Assembly: GCA_002483085.1 (NCBI GenBank)
Contig: DLHF01000053.1
Location: 1-52,942, forward strand
Direction: 5' to 3'
DNA length: 52,942 nt
Origin: Ignavibacteria bacterium UBA7675
Lineage (GTDB): Bacteria; Bacteroidota; Ignavibacteria; Kapaibacteriales; UB7675
Shown in pieces: positions 8,721 through 20,200 of the stretch. The first letter of the stretch is position 1. The number at the start of each line of letters is the position of its first letter. The notes under the pieces are model-generated. The model saw only the letters and a program-made list of their open reading frames with translations, was not told the DNA's origin and did not search any database. A program made the translations under genes and the position numbers.

Positions 8721-10003
8721 CCGAGCCGTTCCCTCCGTACAACTCCATCGGCAGGGATGAGATCGACGCAGCGCAGGCTGTGCTGGAAAGCGGCAATCTT
8801 TCCGGCTTTTTTGGTTCGTGGGGCGACCGATTTTTGGGTGGACCAAAAGTACAGGAATTTGAACGGGCATGGGCGGAGCGCTTTGGCGTGCGCCATGCTG
8901 TAAGCGTGAACTCGTGGACATCAGGGCTCATTGCTGCGGTAGGTGCTATCGGTGTCGAGCCGGGCGATGAAGTAATTGTAACACCTTGGACGATGTGTGC
9001 AACCGCAACGGCGATTTTGGTTTGGAACGCCATACCAGTGTTTGCTGATATCGAAAGCGAGACATTTAATCTCGACCCGGCAGCAGTGGAGCGCGCTATT
9101 TCGCCGCGCACGAAGGCCATTATGGTCGCTGATATTTTTGGACACTCTGCCGATATTCCTGCGCTGATGGAGCTTGCGCGGCGGTACAACCTACGGGTAA
9201 TCGAAGATGCAGCACAGGCACCGGGAGCACAGGCTGGTAGCAAGCTGGCAGGGACGAACGGGCATGTAGGTGGCTATAGCCTGAACTATCACAAGCACAT
9301 TCACACAGGTGAAGGCGGTATGTGTGTCACCAACGATCCTGCTATCGCCGAACGCCTGCAGCTTATACGCAATCACGGCGAAGCGGTAGTGGCAAAAAAA
9401 GGTGTGGAAAATATTTCGAATATTCTCGGGTTCAATTTTCGCCTCGGCGAAATAGAAGCGGCTATTGGTATTGAGCAGCTAAAAAAACTTCCCGGCCTTG
9501 TGGAGATGCGCTACAAAACGGGTCTGCGCCTGAACGAAGCTCTACGCGATCTGCCCGGCTTGCAAGTGCCTGTGATCCGCCGTGGCTGCACTCATGCGTT
9601 CTATATCTACGCTTTTACTGTGGACAGCGATATTACAGGTATTCCGCGCGAACGGCTTGTAGAGGCGCTCCAAGCCGAAGGTGTGCCGTGGTTGTACAGC
9701 GGTTATCAGAATGTGCATCTGCTGCCGATGTTTCAGAAAAAGATTGCCTATGGGGCGCGTGGATTTCCCTGGACATCCGATGTGTACAAAGGATTTGCGC
9801 GCTACGACAAGGGCATTTGTCCTACGGCTGAACGGCTGCACGACCGCGAGCTCGTGTGCTTGCAGTTGTGCCAGCATTGGTACACCGACGACGAAACAGA
9901 CCGCGTGATTGAGGCTTTCCGCAAGGTGTGGAAGCATCTAGACAAACTTCAGCAACCAGCCGTAAGCGCAAAGCCGGGTTCGCTGCGCACGCTGTACGGT
10001 TGA
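8681..10003 (+). CDS. DegT/DnrJ/EryC1/StrS-family PLP aminotransferase
   Basis: Predicted 440-aa sugar aminotransferase. The PLP-binding lysine is probably Lys205 in NYHKHIHTGEGG, followed by MCVTND as in the family. VIEDAAQAPGA carries the aspartate that contacts the cofactor's pyridine nitrogen, and NFRLGEIEAAIG is the usual GFNxRM-like block. Length is slightly longer than the common 370-400 aa. The start at 8681 overlaps the upstream dehydrogenase, implying coupled translation. These enzymes convert a keto-sugar nucleotide to the amino sugar using glutamate or glutamine. It is the last of the tightly overlapping run that begins at 2126. Confidence 0.92.
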   Translation: MAELALFGGPRTIAEPFPPYNSIGRDEIDAAQAVLESGNLSGFFGSWGDRFLGGPKVQEFERAWAERFGVRHAVSVNSWTSGLIAAVGAIGVEPGDEVIVTPWTMCATATAILVWNAIPVFADIESETFNLDPAAVERAISPRTKAIMVADIFGHSADIPALMELARRYNLRVIEDAAQAPGAQAGSKLAGTNGHVGGYSLNYHKHIHTGEGGMCVTNDPAIAERLQLIRNHGEAVVAKKGVENISNILGFNFRLGEIEAAIGIEQLKKLPGLVEMRYKTGLRLNEALRDLPGLQVPVIRRGCTHAFYIYAFTVDSDITGIPRERLVEALQAEGVPWLYSGYQNVHLLPMFQKKIAYGARGFPWTSDVYKGFARYDKGICPTAERLHDRELVCLQLCQHWYTDDETDRVIEAFRKVWKHLDKLQQPAVSAKPGSLRTLYG

Positions 10004-10138
10004 GAACGGGCATAACGCGAAGGGATAGGCAAGAGAGCTTTTGCTTGTGTACCGCGCAGGTGTTGCCGTAGGGCGGTGCGACTACGAGCTTGTGGCAATC
10101 CCGCTGGGTGGTTTGCCAGCTATTCTTTGCCGGTTGTA
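10004..10138. other. Spacer with possible degenerate R2
   Basis: No gene is visible. Around 10050-10110 the sequence (GTTGCCGT...GGTGCGAC...GCTTGTGG) weakly resembles R2, which would make another R2-R1 pair with the R1 copy that follows. The match is too weak to call. Confidence 0.3.
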
Positions 10139-10225
10139 ATATTGCGGTGAAGGTTGGGCAGCGGCGCGGCGGGCGTGCAGCGCGGTGCAGAGACGCAGCC
10201 GCAGGCCGAAGACAGAAGCGCCGAC
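10139..10225 (+). repeat. Dispersed stem-loop repeat R1, copy 2
   Basis: R1 copy starting ATTGCGGTGAAGG, with core GTGCAGCGCGGTGCAGAGAC and a GGCCGAAGACAGAAGCGCC tail. The stem pairs GCGC with GCGC in the place where copy 1 has an A-C mismatch, so the stem is kept by different bases. It lies just before the methyltransferase start and inside an open frame that is not believed to be translated. Confidence 0.7.
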
Positions 10226-10303
10226 GAGCAACTGAACAGAAACGTCGGCGAACAACTGAACAGAAGAGTTTTGCGTGGGCACATATCCAAGGAATGGAGA
10301 ATC

Positions 10304-11182
10304 ATGACGGAACAGCAACGCTATACCATCGACGATTTCGCGCGGTTCTCGCCGTGGCCTGCGCGCTTGCTTGGCATTGAGCCTTGGGAGCAGCGCCGCA
10401 AAACACCTGAAGAAATTCTGCGCGAGTACGACGAAGACAAATGGGGTGTGATGCTCGAACGCATCAACCAGTCGCCGGTACCGCTTACGATAGCTGATGC
10501 TGAACGCTGGGACATGGACTTGCCGTTTCAGTCGTTTACATGGCACGATGGCGTCTTCCAGCCGATGAGTTTTCCGGAAGCAAATGCCATTTACATCCGC
10601 CTTGTCACCGATACATTGCAGGCGTGCATGCCCGCTTCTGCAATTGCAGAGTTGGGATGTGGCTATGGCAAGGTTGTATTGCGCCTGCTTACCAATGGAG
10701 CATTTGGTGCTGTTCCCTTCTACGCAGCGGAGTACACACAGAGCGGCATCGACGTTACGACAAAGCTCGCGGCGGCAGGAGGGCTGCCGATTACAATGGG
10801 CTGGTGCGATTTTAACGATCCAACGCTGACCAACCTCGCCGTGCCCGAAGGCGCGGTACTATACACATCGTTTGCAACGCCATATGTGCCGGAATTACAA
10901 GATGCTTTTATCGAATCGCTGATAGCGCGCAGGCCAAAAGCTGTAGTGCACTTTGAGCCGTGCTACGAGCATTGCAGCACAACATCGCTGCTTGGCATGA
11001 TGCGCCGCCGCTATTTAGAAGTAAACGACTACAACCGCAATCTGATGACTGTGTTGCGGAAATTTCGCGACGCGGGAAAAATTGCCATTGAGCGCGAGGA
11101 TCCAGCGGTCTTTGGTTCCAATCCGCTGCTCAGCGCCTCGGTGGTGGTGTGGCGTCCGATACAGAAAGAGCGCGAACAATGA
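10304..11182 (+). CDS. Class I SAM-dependent methyltransferase
   Basis: Predicted 292-aa protein. Motif I is AELGCGYGKVVLRLL near residue 114, followed by an acidic strand (YAAEYTQSGIDVTTKL) typical of motif II. The rest fits a small-molecule or sugar methyltransferase, although no subfamily is recognised. The start at 10304 is chosen because AAGGAATGGAGA lies just upstream and because the longer open frame would translate repeat R1. The stop overlaps the start of the next gene (ATGA), so it is probably co-translated with the large fusion protein that follows. Likely substrate: an intermediate or terminal residue of the glycan. Confidence 0.75.
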   Translation: MTEQQRYTIDDFARFSPWPARLLGIEPWEQRRKTPEEILREYDEDKWGVMLERINQSPVPLTIADAERWDMDLPFQSFTWHDGVFQPMSFPEANAIYIRLVTDTLQACMPASAIAELGCGYGKVVLRLLTNGAFGAVPFYAAEYTQSGIDVTTKLAAAGGLPITMGWCDFNDPTLTNLAVPEGAVLYTSFATPYVPELQDAFIESLIARRPKAVVHFEPCYEHCSTTSLLGMMRRRYLEVNDYNRNLMTVLRKFRDAGKIAIEREDPAVFGSNPLLSASVVVWRPIQKEREQ

Positions 11183-14061
11183 GCATATTTGGCGATGACA
11201 TACACGAACTCTCTGCCGACAGAGAACTGCGCACGGTAGAACTGTACGAGCCCAACGACTACTACGGCCATGCTGCATTGCTGAAGCGCTTTGCCGGTTG
11301 TCCACAGGACTACTGCATCAAAGCGAGTATAGAGCACGGACCGACGATTACCGACTATGTATGGGACAAGGACGTAGATGCGCCTTTGCCCGCCGTGTTG
11401 TTTCCGGCCTCGTACCGCCAGCAGATTTTACAACCCCGCACGAGCAAAGCGCTTTTTCCCATTGGGCCGTTTATCAGCTATGCAGAGCCGCATGTAGGCA
11501 GAGCTGAACTGCGGGCATTAAAAAGCAGATTGGGAAAAACGCTTGTGGTATTTCCATACCACTCCACGCACTGGCTAAAAACGCATATCGACATTCCGGC
11601 GTTTGCCGCTCTGATCAAAGAGGTCGCTGAGGGATTTGATTCCATTGTGGTATGCCTGTACTGGAAAGATGTACTTCTGGGCAGAGACAAAGAATTTAAC
11701 GAACACGGTTTTGAATGTGTAACAGCGGGCCACATGTACGATCCGCTGTTTTTGCCGCGCCTGCGCAGTGTGGTAGAAATTGCCGACGTAACGGCATCGA
11801 ACCAGATGGGGACACATGTGGGCTACAGCATCGCTCTCGGTGTTCCGCATTGGTTCCTGTCTACAGGTGCACTAGTGCAGGACAATCCGCACAACATTAC
11901 ATTTGACCCCGGCGTAAACCACGCGCCCGCTCCGCACGTGCAGGAGCTTATCGACATTTTTTCGGCGCGTGTGGGCGAGATCACGCCATTGCAAAGCGAG
12001 CTTGTGCGGCGCTATTGGGGTACAGATGAATTGCTCTCGCCAGAGCAGATGAGCGAGGTGTTTGCAATAGCCGAAGACATGTACAAAAAGGGGCCGTCGT
12101 TTTTTCTGGCGCCCAACAAAACGCTGCTGATGCAGGCTGTCGATCTTATCAATGAACGCCGCCACGACGAAGCCCGTGGGGTACTGCGCTTTGCAGAAAA
12201 AATGTATCCAGGCGCCGATAGTGTGCTGTATGCCAAAGCGTACAACGCCGCCTTCGCCGGTAAAACAGAGGAGGCTCTTGCCATGCTGAATCCAAATATT
12301 ATTCCCATTGAAGAGCACCCAAATATGAAGCGGCTTCTCGCCGAATTGCAGGGAGCAGAGAGTGCTGTACACGGAAAAAGTATATCGCCGAATAATGGTG
12401 AGCAGGCGGCTGATAGCAAGCGCGGGCAGGCTGAATCGCTTCGGAATACATCACGCCAACTACTACAGCAGGGCAATGTGCAAGACGCATTCCACAAGCT
12501 GAACGAAGCAAAGGCGCTGAAGTCCGAAGTTCGCGGAATCGACTATTTGCGAGCGGTGGTGTTTATGCAGATGGGTCGACCTGTCGACGCGCAGATGGCA
12601 GTACTTGAAGAATTGCAATACGACCCAAGCAATGCGGAAGCTCGTGCACTACTCGGCGAGATCGACAGGCAGCAGCCCCACCAAACCACAGTAAAAGATG
12701 AAGAGTTTGGCCAGCTTCTCGCTGTTGTGCGCCCCTACACGATGCTTTCTGAAGAGCGGCTGTACGCACTGTATCGGCAGGCGCGGCAGATATGCGAAGA
12801 CAATATCCCAGGCAATTTTGTAGAGTGCGGTGTAGCGCGTGGTGGTTCGTCGGCGCTGCTCGCTTATGTTGTTCGGCGTTACAGCAAACAGCCCCGTCGG
12901 TTGTTCTGTTTTGATTCCTTTGAAGGAATGCCGGAACCAAGTAGTGCCGATACACATCAGGGCATTGCTGCTAATGCAACGGGATGGGGCACAGGCACGT
13001 GTGCAGCACCTGAAACAAGCGTAATGGAAGTTGCTGCAAAACTCGGTGCCGCAGATGTGATCACACTTGTAAAGGGATATTTTGAGCAGACCGTTCCGGC
13101 CATGCGCGACCGCGTGGGAATGATTGCCCTTTTGCACATCGACGCAGACTGGTACGAATCGACAAAGATTGTGCTCGAACAATTGTACGACCGTGTAAGC
13201 ACGGGCGGGCGCATTCAGATTGACGACTACGGTTTTTGGGAAGGCTGCCGCAAAGCTGTTGATGAGTTTCAGAGTAGCCGCAAATTGCACTTTGCATTGG
13301 AGCGCATAGACGGGACGGGAGTGTGCTTTCGCAAGCCCGATTCCTTTGCCGTGAACCCGGCGATTTCGCCAGTGCTTATCGAAGAATTTCGCGCCGACGA
13401 CCCGGTGCGCCAGGGGCTGCTCAGCCAGATGTCGGAGAACGAGCGGTTCCAGTTGTATTATGCTTTGCGCGTGCTGCTGAAGAGTAAGTTCCTCGGCCTT
13501 CGAAGCATCGAGATTGGATGTTATGCAGGTGCATCGCTTGTGCAAACTGTTATAGCACTGAAGCGTTCCATACCGCAAGTGCAGACCTATGCCATAGAGC
13601 CTGTAGGCCAGCCTCAGTTCTACAAAATACTCGAACTGCTCGGAGCAGATGTTACGCATCTGAAAATGTATTCGCACCAAGCGGCTCCGGTGCTGGCGCA
13701 GACATTTGCGGAAGACGGCAACTACGCGCAATTTATCTTCGTGGACGGCGATCACACATACGAAGGCGTGCGGCAAGATATTCTCGACTATTATCCATTG
13801 CTCGCTCCCGGAGGAATTATCATGTTTCACGATTTTCTTCCGCCGCTCAGCGGCACAACCCGCGAGCCGATCTACGCGCATCACGCCAATACAGAACCCG
13901 GCATTAGGCAAGCATGTGTAGAGTGTATGGAACAGCATTTTGGCGCTGAGGCGCTCGACATTCCGCTGCTGTATCCAGATGATCCAACACAGACGCAGGC
14001 ATATCTGCCAATTATTCCCGGCGTGTATTCAACAATTCGCGCATATCGAAAACCTGCGTAA
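11179..14061 (+). CDS. 960-aa TPR protein with TylF-type and second methyltransferase domains
   Basis: Predicted multidomain protein. Residues 1 to about 310 are an unassigned N-terminal domain with alpha/beta character (KTLVVFPYHSTHW, SNQMGTHVGYSIALGVPHW), perhaps GT-B-like. Residues about 313-500 are helical and TPR-like. Residues about 512-717 match macrocin O-methyltransferase (TylF): FVECGVARGGSSALLAY, CFDSFEGMPEP, LHIDADWYESTKIVLE and QIDDYGFWEGCRKAVDEF. Residues about 737-953 form a second SAM methyltransferase of the Methyltransf_24 type: SIEIGCYAGASLVQ, FVDGDHTYEGV and GGIIMFHDF. The start overlaps the preceding stop. Two O-methyltransferases joined to TPRs suggest a scaffolded enzyme that decorates or caps the polysaccharide made by the neighbouring 2,648-aa protein. 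That cooperation is inferred. Confidence 0.85.
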   Translation: MSIFGDDIHELSADRELRTVELYEPNDYYGHAALLKRFAGCPQDYCIKASIEHGPTITDYVWDKDVDAPLPAVLFPASYRQQILQPRTSKALFPIGPFISYAEPHVGRAELRALKSRLGKTLVVFPYHSTHWLKTHIDIPAFAALIKEVAEGFDSIVVCLYWKDVLLGRDKEFNEHGFECVTAGHMYDPLFLPRLRSVVEIADVTASNQMGTHVGYSIALGVPHWFLSTGALVQDNPHNITFDPGVNHAPAPHVQELIDIFSARVGEITPLQSELVRRYWGTDELLSPEQMSEVFAIAEDMYKKGPSFFLAPNKTLLMQAVDLINERRHDEARGVLRFAEKMYPGADSVLYAKAYNAAFAGKTEEALAMLNPNIIPIEEHPNMKRLLAELQGAESAVHGKSISPNNGEQAADSKRGQAESLRNTSRQLLQQGNVQDAFHKLNEAKALKSEVRGIDYLRAVVFMQMGRPVDAQMAVLEELQYDPSNAEARALLGEIDRQQPHQTTVKDEEFGQLLAVVRPYTMLSEERLYALYRQARQICEDNIPGNFVECGVARGGSSALLAYVVRRYSKQPRRLFCFDSFEGMPEPSSADTHQGIAANATGWGTGTCAAPETSVMEVAAKLGAADVITLVKGYFEQTVPAMRDRVGMIALLHIDADWYESTKIVLEQLYDRVSTGGRIQIDDYGFWEGCRKAVDEFQSSRKLHFALERIDGTGVCFRKPDSFAVNPAISPVLIEEFRADDPVRQGLLSQMSENERFQLYYALRVLLKSKFLGLRSIEIGCYAGASLVQTVIALKRSIPQVQTYAIEPVGQPQFYKILELLGADVTHLKMYSHQAAPVLAQTFAEDGNYAQFIFVDGDHTYEGVRQDILDYYPLLAPGGIIMFHDFLPPLSGTTREPIYAHHANTEPGIRQACVECMEQHFGAEALDIPLLYPDDPTQTQAYLPIIPGVYSTIRAYRKPA

Positions 14062-14151
14062 ATGGCATGCGCGGCGCTGATGCCGCAGATGAACAAGGAT
14101 TTGTTGTGGCTCGTGTAAATGTCTTTTCAGCGGATGCTGTTGTAATCGAAG

Positions 14152-14212
14152 ACGAAGCGGAACGTGCGACCGGTGACAGCGACTATGGGTATTCAGCGTG
14201 ACCCGTGCCACA
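14152..14212 (-). repeat. Dispersed repeat R2, solo copy
   Basis: Reverse-strand copy of R2 with an intact core: the complement of 14164-14183 is GTCGCTGTCACCGGTCGCAC. A GGGT/ACCC stem (14187-14190 with 14201-14204) replaces the GGGC/GCCC or ACGGG/CCCGT stems of other copies, so the helix is kept with different bases. It lies in the 200-base gap before the giant glycosyltransferase gene. Confidence 0.7.
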
Positions 14213-14261
14213 GAACAGAAGCAGAGAAACAATTATCGACTGCCGGAAGGAACCGAACATT

Positions 14262-17200
14262 ATGATCCATGTCCTGCACATAATTCAGGCCTTATCGCTT
14301 GGTGGAGCTGCGCGCTCTATGATTGCCGTCGCAAAATATTCTTCGCGGTTTGGCGCGTACCGGCACAGCGTTATTGCTTTGCAGATGGCCGATCCACAGG
14401 CGGTTTCGCTTGCTGAAGAAGCGGGGATGAGTGTGCTTGTGGCACCTGATGAATCGGTACTTGAGAGCGAACTGCACAACGCAGATATTGTACAGGTTCA
14501 ATACTGGAACAACCCCGAAACCTTTGCTTTTCTGCATCGCATGTTTCCGCCGATGCGACTTATTCTCTGGTATCACATTGCCGGAAACGGTTCGCCGCAA
14601 ATTATTACACCCGAACTCGCTGCACTGCCCGATGTAAATATTCCCTGCAATCCATTTACTTTTTACGATCTGCCAGTATTTCGCGATATGCCTGCTGTAC
14701 TCAAGGACACTCGCGCCGTACTCGCCTATGACGCTGCGGATTTCGACCGTGTTCGCACTGTGAAACTACAGGCTCACAAGGGATTTAATGTTGGCTACAT
14801 AGGCACTGTCGACTTTGTAAAAATGCACAGCAACTTTGTGCCGATGAGCGCTGCTGTAGATATACCGGGAGTGAAATTTATTGTGTGCGGGGGCGGTATT
14901 GAAAGGGAGTTGGAACGCCAAGCTACTGCACTGCACGCAGCAGAAAAATTTGACTTTCGGGGATATGTACAGGACATTGCCTCGGTGATTGCGGAATTAG
15001 ATGTGTACGGCTATCCATTATGCCAGGACACGTATGCTGCTGCTGAACTCAACCTACAGGAAGTAATGTACGCAGGTGTGCCGCCCGTTGTTTTTCCATA
15101 TGGTGGTATTAAGCGATTAGTAGAGCACAACACCACCGGTCTGGTTGTAAACAGCGAACGCGAGTACACAGAAGCGATTGAATACTTACACAAGAATCCA
15201 GAAGAGCGCGCACGCCTCGGCGCGAATGCGGCGGAGTACGCACGCAATGTATTTGGGGCAGAGAACGCAGCGTGGGTGATGAACAGCTTATACACTCGCC
15301 TTGCCATGCAGCCCAAGCGGCAGCACGCATGGGGACACAACCCAGACATTCCACTTTTAGAACAGCCATTATTATACCGCGACATAGCAGGCCAACCGGA
15401 GCAGCGCTCTGCTGCTTCGTTGTTTGTGGAATCGCTTGGCGAAGCGGGAGCGGAGTTTGCAACAAGCCTTTATTCTCGCGACGAAATCGGCGTTCTGCGC
15501 GCTGAGAAACGCATTATGAGCTCAACGCATTTAGTAATGCAAACAGGGCTTGTACCTTACCGTCAATTTGCACCGGGCGACCCACATTTGCAGTTGTGGA
15601 CAGGACTTGCATACGAAGGACGTAGGCAAGATTCCGAGGCGCTGGCCGCCTACCTTGCAGCGCAGGAACTTGGGTTCAAGGAATGGCGTGTGTATTGGTA
15701 CATGGCGCGTATATTCGAACGCAATGGCCGCAAGGAGCAAGCCGCGCAGCTTTATGCGCCGCTCCGCGCATCCGTGCCGCAGTTTGAAGAGACAATTCGC
15801 GCTATTGACAGTGTGCCGGAAGAACAACCGACACAGGGAGACAATGCGGCGCAGGCAGACGACACGGGAACGCCTGATAAGCTCTTTGCAGAAGTGATGA
15901 ACGAGAACGGAGCGGACGTATCGGAAACCGCACTTTCTAAAGAGGAACTTTTTGCAGAGCTCTTGGCATTGGAAGAAGCCGAGTACGAGCAACAAGAGGC
16001 TGCTACAGAGATTGTTGTTACAGCCATAGTATCGACGTACAACTCAGAGCGCTATATCGAGGGATGTTTACAAGACCTTGTGGAGCAGACACTGTACAAA
16101 AAAGGCGGCCTTGAAATTATCGTTGTCGACAGTGGTTCGCAGCAGAACGAGGGCAACATTGTGCGCTGGTATGCAGAGCGATACTCGAACATCCATTATA
16201 TCCGCACAGAGCGCGAAACGATTTACGCTGCGTGGAATCGCGCTGTGCAGGCTGCTTCAGGGCGGTATCTTACCAATGCCAACACCGACGACCGGCACAA
16301 AAATACAGCTCTCGAACGCATGGCCGACGAACTCGACCGCAGGGCAGATATTGCCTTGGTATATGCCGATTCCTTTGTTACGGAGCACGAGAACGACAGC
16401 TTTGAAACGGCCTCAATCTGTGCAGCTCTGCGCTATCCACAGTTTGACAGGCGCTTGCTTTTTCAGTTGTGTTACATCGGTCCACATCCGATGTGGAGAG
16501 CTTCGCTCCACGAGCGCTACGGGCTTTTCGACGGCGCTATGAAATCAGCAGGGGATTACGAATTCTGGCTTCGCATTTGCCGCACCGAAACGCTGTACCA
16601 TCTGCCGGAGACACTTGGGCTGTATCTGCGCTCGGAAAATAGCGTGGAGTGGAGCAATGTAGGATTGATGCACGAAGAATCAATCACAGCACGAAAACGC
16701 TACTGGCCTTTGGAATGGGGGCAACCACCAGTGGCAGAAGGCAGTTTCTATTTTCAGGTGCAGCCGCGCGCAGACGATACGAGCGCACCGCTTGTTTCGG
16801 TAATTGTGCCAACGTACAACAGATTGCAAACGCTACACGAAACACTTGTGAGCTTGGAGCAGCAAGTATTTCGCGATTTTGAAGTGATTGTTGTCAATGA
16901 TGCAGGCGAAGACATCAGCGCAGTTATCGACGGATTCGGGCGCAGCCTCTCGATTCAATGGTTGCGCCACGAAGACAATCGCGGGCTGCCCGCCGCTCGC
17001 AACACGGGTTTGCGCGTGGCACGTGGTATGTATATTGCCTATCTGGACGACGACGACATTTATTATCCTCATCATATAGAAACACTTGTTCGCGCAGCGA
17101 AGCTCTCGGGTAGTAAAGTTGTTTACTCCAACGCGGTGCACGCACAGTTTCGCACCGAGGAATGGGGTAAAGTGATTGTCAGCAAAGATGTGCCCTATGC

Positions 17201-20200
17201 TTTTGATTTTTCGCGCGACCGTTTTTTGTATGAAAATTATACGCCGGTGCTTTGTATGATGCATGAGCGAGCGTGTCTCGATGAAGTTGGTGCATTCGAT
17301 GAGAGCTTCCGCAAAGCGCTTGAAGACTGGGATTTGTGGGTGCGTCTTTCGCAGCGCTATGATTTTGTCCATGTCAATATCGTTACCTGCGAATTTCGCA
17401 CATGTGTAGACCCAGCGCGCCTTGCCTCGTTGGATAGATCGGGCTTTGCTGAAAACTCGCGACGTATTTTCGAGAAGTATCGCAATCTAACAGCACACAG
17501 ACCAGATATACAGCGGCTACAGCAAGCGTATCTCGCTGGGCTTGAGCATATTGATAAGCAAAACCGAGCTGCGGCTGTTCAGGTGTCGATTATTATTCCA
17601 ACACTGAACAATATCGACTACACGCGCCAGTGTCTCGATGCTATCAGGCAAACTGCGGGCACTATATCGTATGAAGTTATTATTGTCGATAATGGCTCTA
17701 CTGATGGCACACGCGACTACATAGCGGCGGAAATGAAAGCGGGGAGACTGCGCGCAATACTCAACGAGCGCAACGAGACTTTTTCGCATGCGAATAATCA
17801 GGGTGCAGCAGTAGCACAGGGTACTTATCTCCTATTTCTCAACAACGATACAAAGCCGCTTTCTGGCTGGCTGAGTGCACTTGTAGAAACTTTTGAACGC
17901 GATAGTACTATCGGAGTGCAGGGCGGCAAATTGCTGTATCCGAACAATACCATTCAGCACGCAGGCATTGTGTATGGTCGTGTAAAAAACGGCTCGTTGA
18001 TGCACTACCACATTTACTTGTGCATGCCGCACGACGCATTATGCGCGAACAAATCGCGTGACTTCCAGATGGTAACTGGCGCCATGCTCGCTATCCGCAA
18101 AGAATTGTTTCAGCGCATTGGAGGATTTGACGAGCACTATATCTTTGGGCATGAAGACCTCGACCTTTGCCTTGCGGCGCGTGCTCACGGCTGCCGCGTG
18201 TGGTACAATTCGCACTGTGCTGCTTATCACTTTGAGTCGATGACGAAAAAAAATGAGGGCATTGAAAAATTTGAATTACGGCTACAAGACCCCGACAGCA
18301 TCGACGCAAAAAACTACTATTACTTCCACAGAAAATGGGACGGTGTGCTTATAGAAGACGCAAATTCCTATTACGCAGAGGATGGATTTATCCCACCCGT
18401 TTCGCAACACGAACGCACAGACCAACACAAGAGCACCGAGAAGCCGCGTATTCTCATGACTATGTACGGTTGGAAAGAAAGCGGTGGAGGCACGACATTT
18501 CCGCGTGCAGTAGCGCGCCGATATGCAGCGCTCGGCTATGATACGGCGGTTTTTTATGCTGCTGGTGTGCATTCATCGGTATCGACTCCTTATTATATGG
18601 AGGAGCAGATCGAGGATGGCGTTAATCTCTATGGTGTGTACAATCGTCCCACTGTCTTTCTCGATGCGGAGCACCCATCGCGGGAAGTGTACGATGCTAC
18701 TATTGTGCAACTCTTTGCCCGTGTACTCGACGGTTTTCATCCAGACATCGTCCACTTTCACAATTTCCTTGGCCTTTCCTTTGCAATTGCCGATGAGGTA
18801 AAGCGGCGCGGTGTTCCCACGCTGTACACGCCGCACAATTACCACCTGATTGATCCTATGCTGTATATGTTTCGCTCCAACCTTGCGCTGTGGCAGAGCA
18901 CTGATTTGTTGGCTGAGTCGGAGGTAGCGCAGCGTCTGCCGGGCAAGGCACAGGCGTATAAGCAGCGTGTATCGGCAGCGCAGCGTCTGCTTACTCATAC
19001 AATCGATCACACCATAGCCGTGTCTACCCGGCAGCGCGAGATCCTCGCGAAATTCTGCGGCGATGGAGCGCGTATTTCCGTCGTGCATCAAGTACATGAA
19101 ACGGTGGACAGCATTTATGCAGGCCGTAGCGAGCACAAGGCCAGCAGTATTGTGCGCTTTGGTTTTATTGGCGGCGCGATGCCGCATAAAGGCGTGCACG
19201 TGCTCGTGGATGCTGCACAGGTATTGCGCGGCAAAGCGGAAGTATTGATCTACGGCTTTGCAAGCGACCAGTACCGCGCCGGGCTTGAAAAGAGAGACCA
19301 GCATCATGTTGTGCGCTGGATGGGTGCCTACAGCGAATCGGATTTACCTGTGATAGCAAAAGAGCTCGACGCTGTTGTAGTGCCGAGCGTGTGGGAAGAC
19401 TGTGCACCATTAGTGTTGCTGGAAGCTATCGCAATGGGATTACCTGTGCTCGGTGCGAGGATTGGTGGAATACCCGATGTCGTACAGGATGGTGTGAACG
19501 GAAGGCTGTACGAATACAACCATCCTGAACAACTCTCTGCGCTGCTTCTGCACTATGCAGAGCATCCAGACGAACTACGCAGTATGGCGCGCAATTGCGA
19601 TATTCCGTATCGGTTTGGTGATTATGTACAGCATCTGCTTTCGGTGTACGAGCGGCTTGCGCGAAAGGAACAACTCGCGGCCAGCGATATTTCATTGAAT
19701 TTTACTACTGCCGGTATTTCAATACACGAGGAACCTATGGACACGGCTATGAATCGCATTCAGTTCTCGCACACTCTGCAGGGCGGATTTTCTAATCGCC
19801 GTGCTTCCGGCGTTCTGCCGCAACCCCTGCCACAGACTCTGTATCTGAATCTCGGCTGCGGGCGTGATGTGCGCGATGATTGTATAAACATCGACCTGTT
19901 CAGCGACGATCCTCGCGTGGTGGGTATGGATGTGCGAAAACTCGACCTGCCCGACAACTGTGCCGATGGTATTATTGCGAGTGATATTCTCGAACACTTC
20001 TCGCACCGCGAAGTCGATGGAGTGCTGAAAGAATGGGCGCGTGTGCTGAAGCCCGGTGGCGAACTTGTCGTGCGTTGTCCTTCGCTGCGATTGCAGATGA
20101 AAGCGTATATGGATGGTGTATGGGACGCTGATATTGCTTCCTATATGATCTTTGGCGGGCAGACCAATCCCGGCGATTATCACTGTATTGGCTTTGACGA

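Noticed and set aside
10154..10303. N-terminal extension of the methyltransferase frame
   Set aside because: The same repeat R1 would be translated. A ribosome-binding site supports the start at 10304.
12649..13938. Long antisense frame inside the 960-aa gene
   Set aside because: Shadow of high-GC third codon positions in a clear sense gene; no recognisable protein family or start signal.
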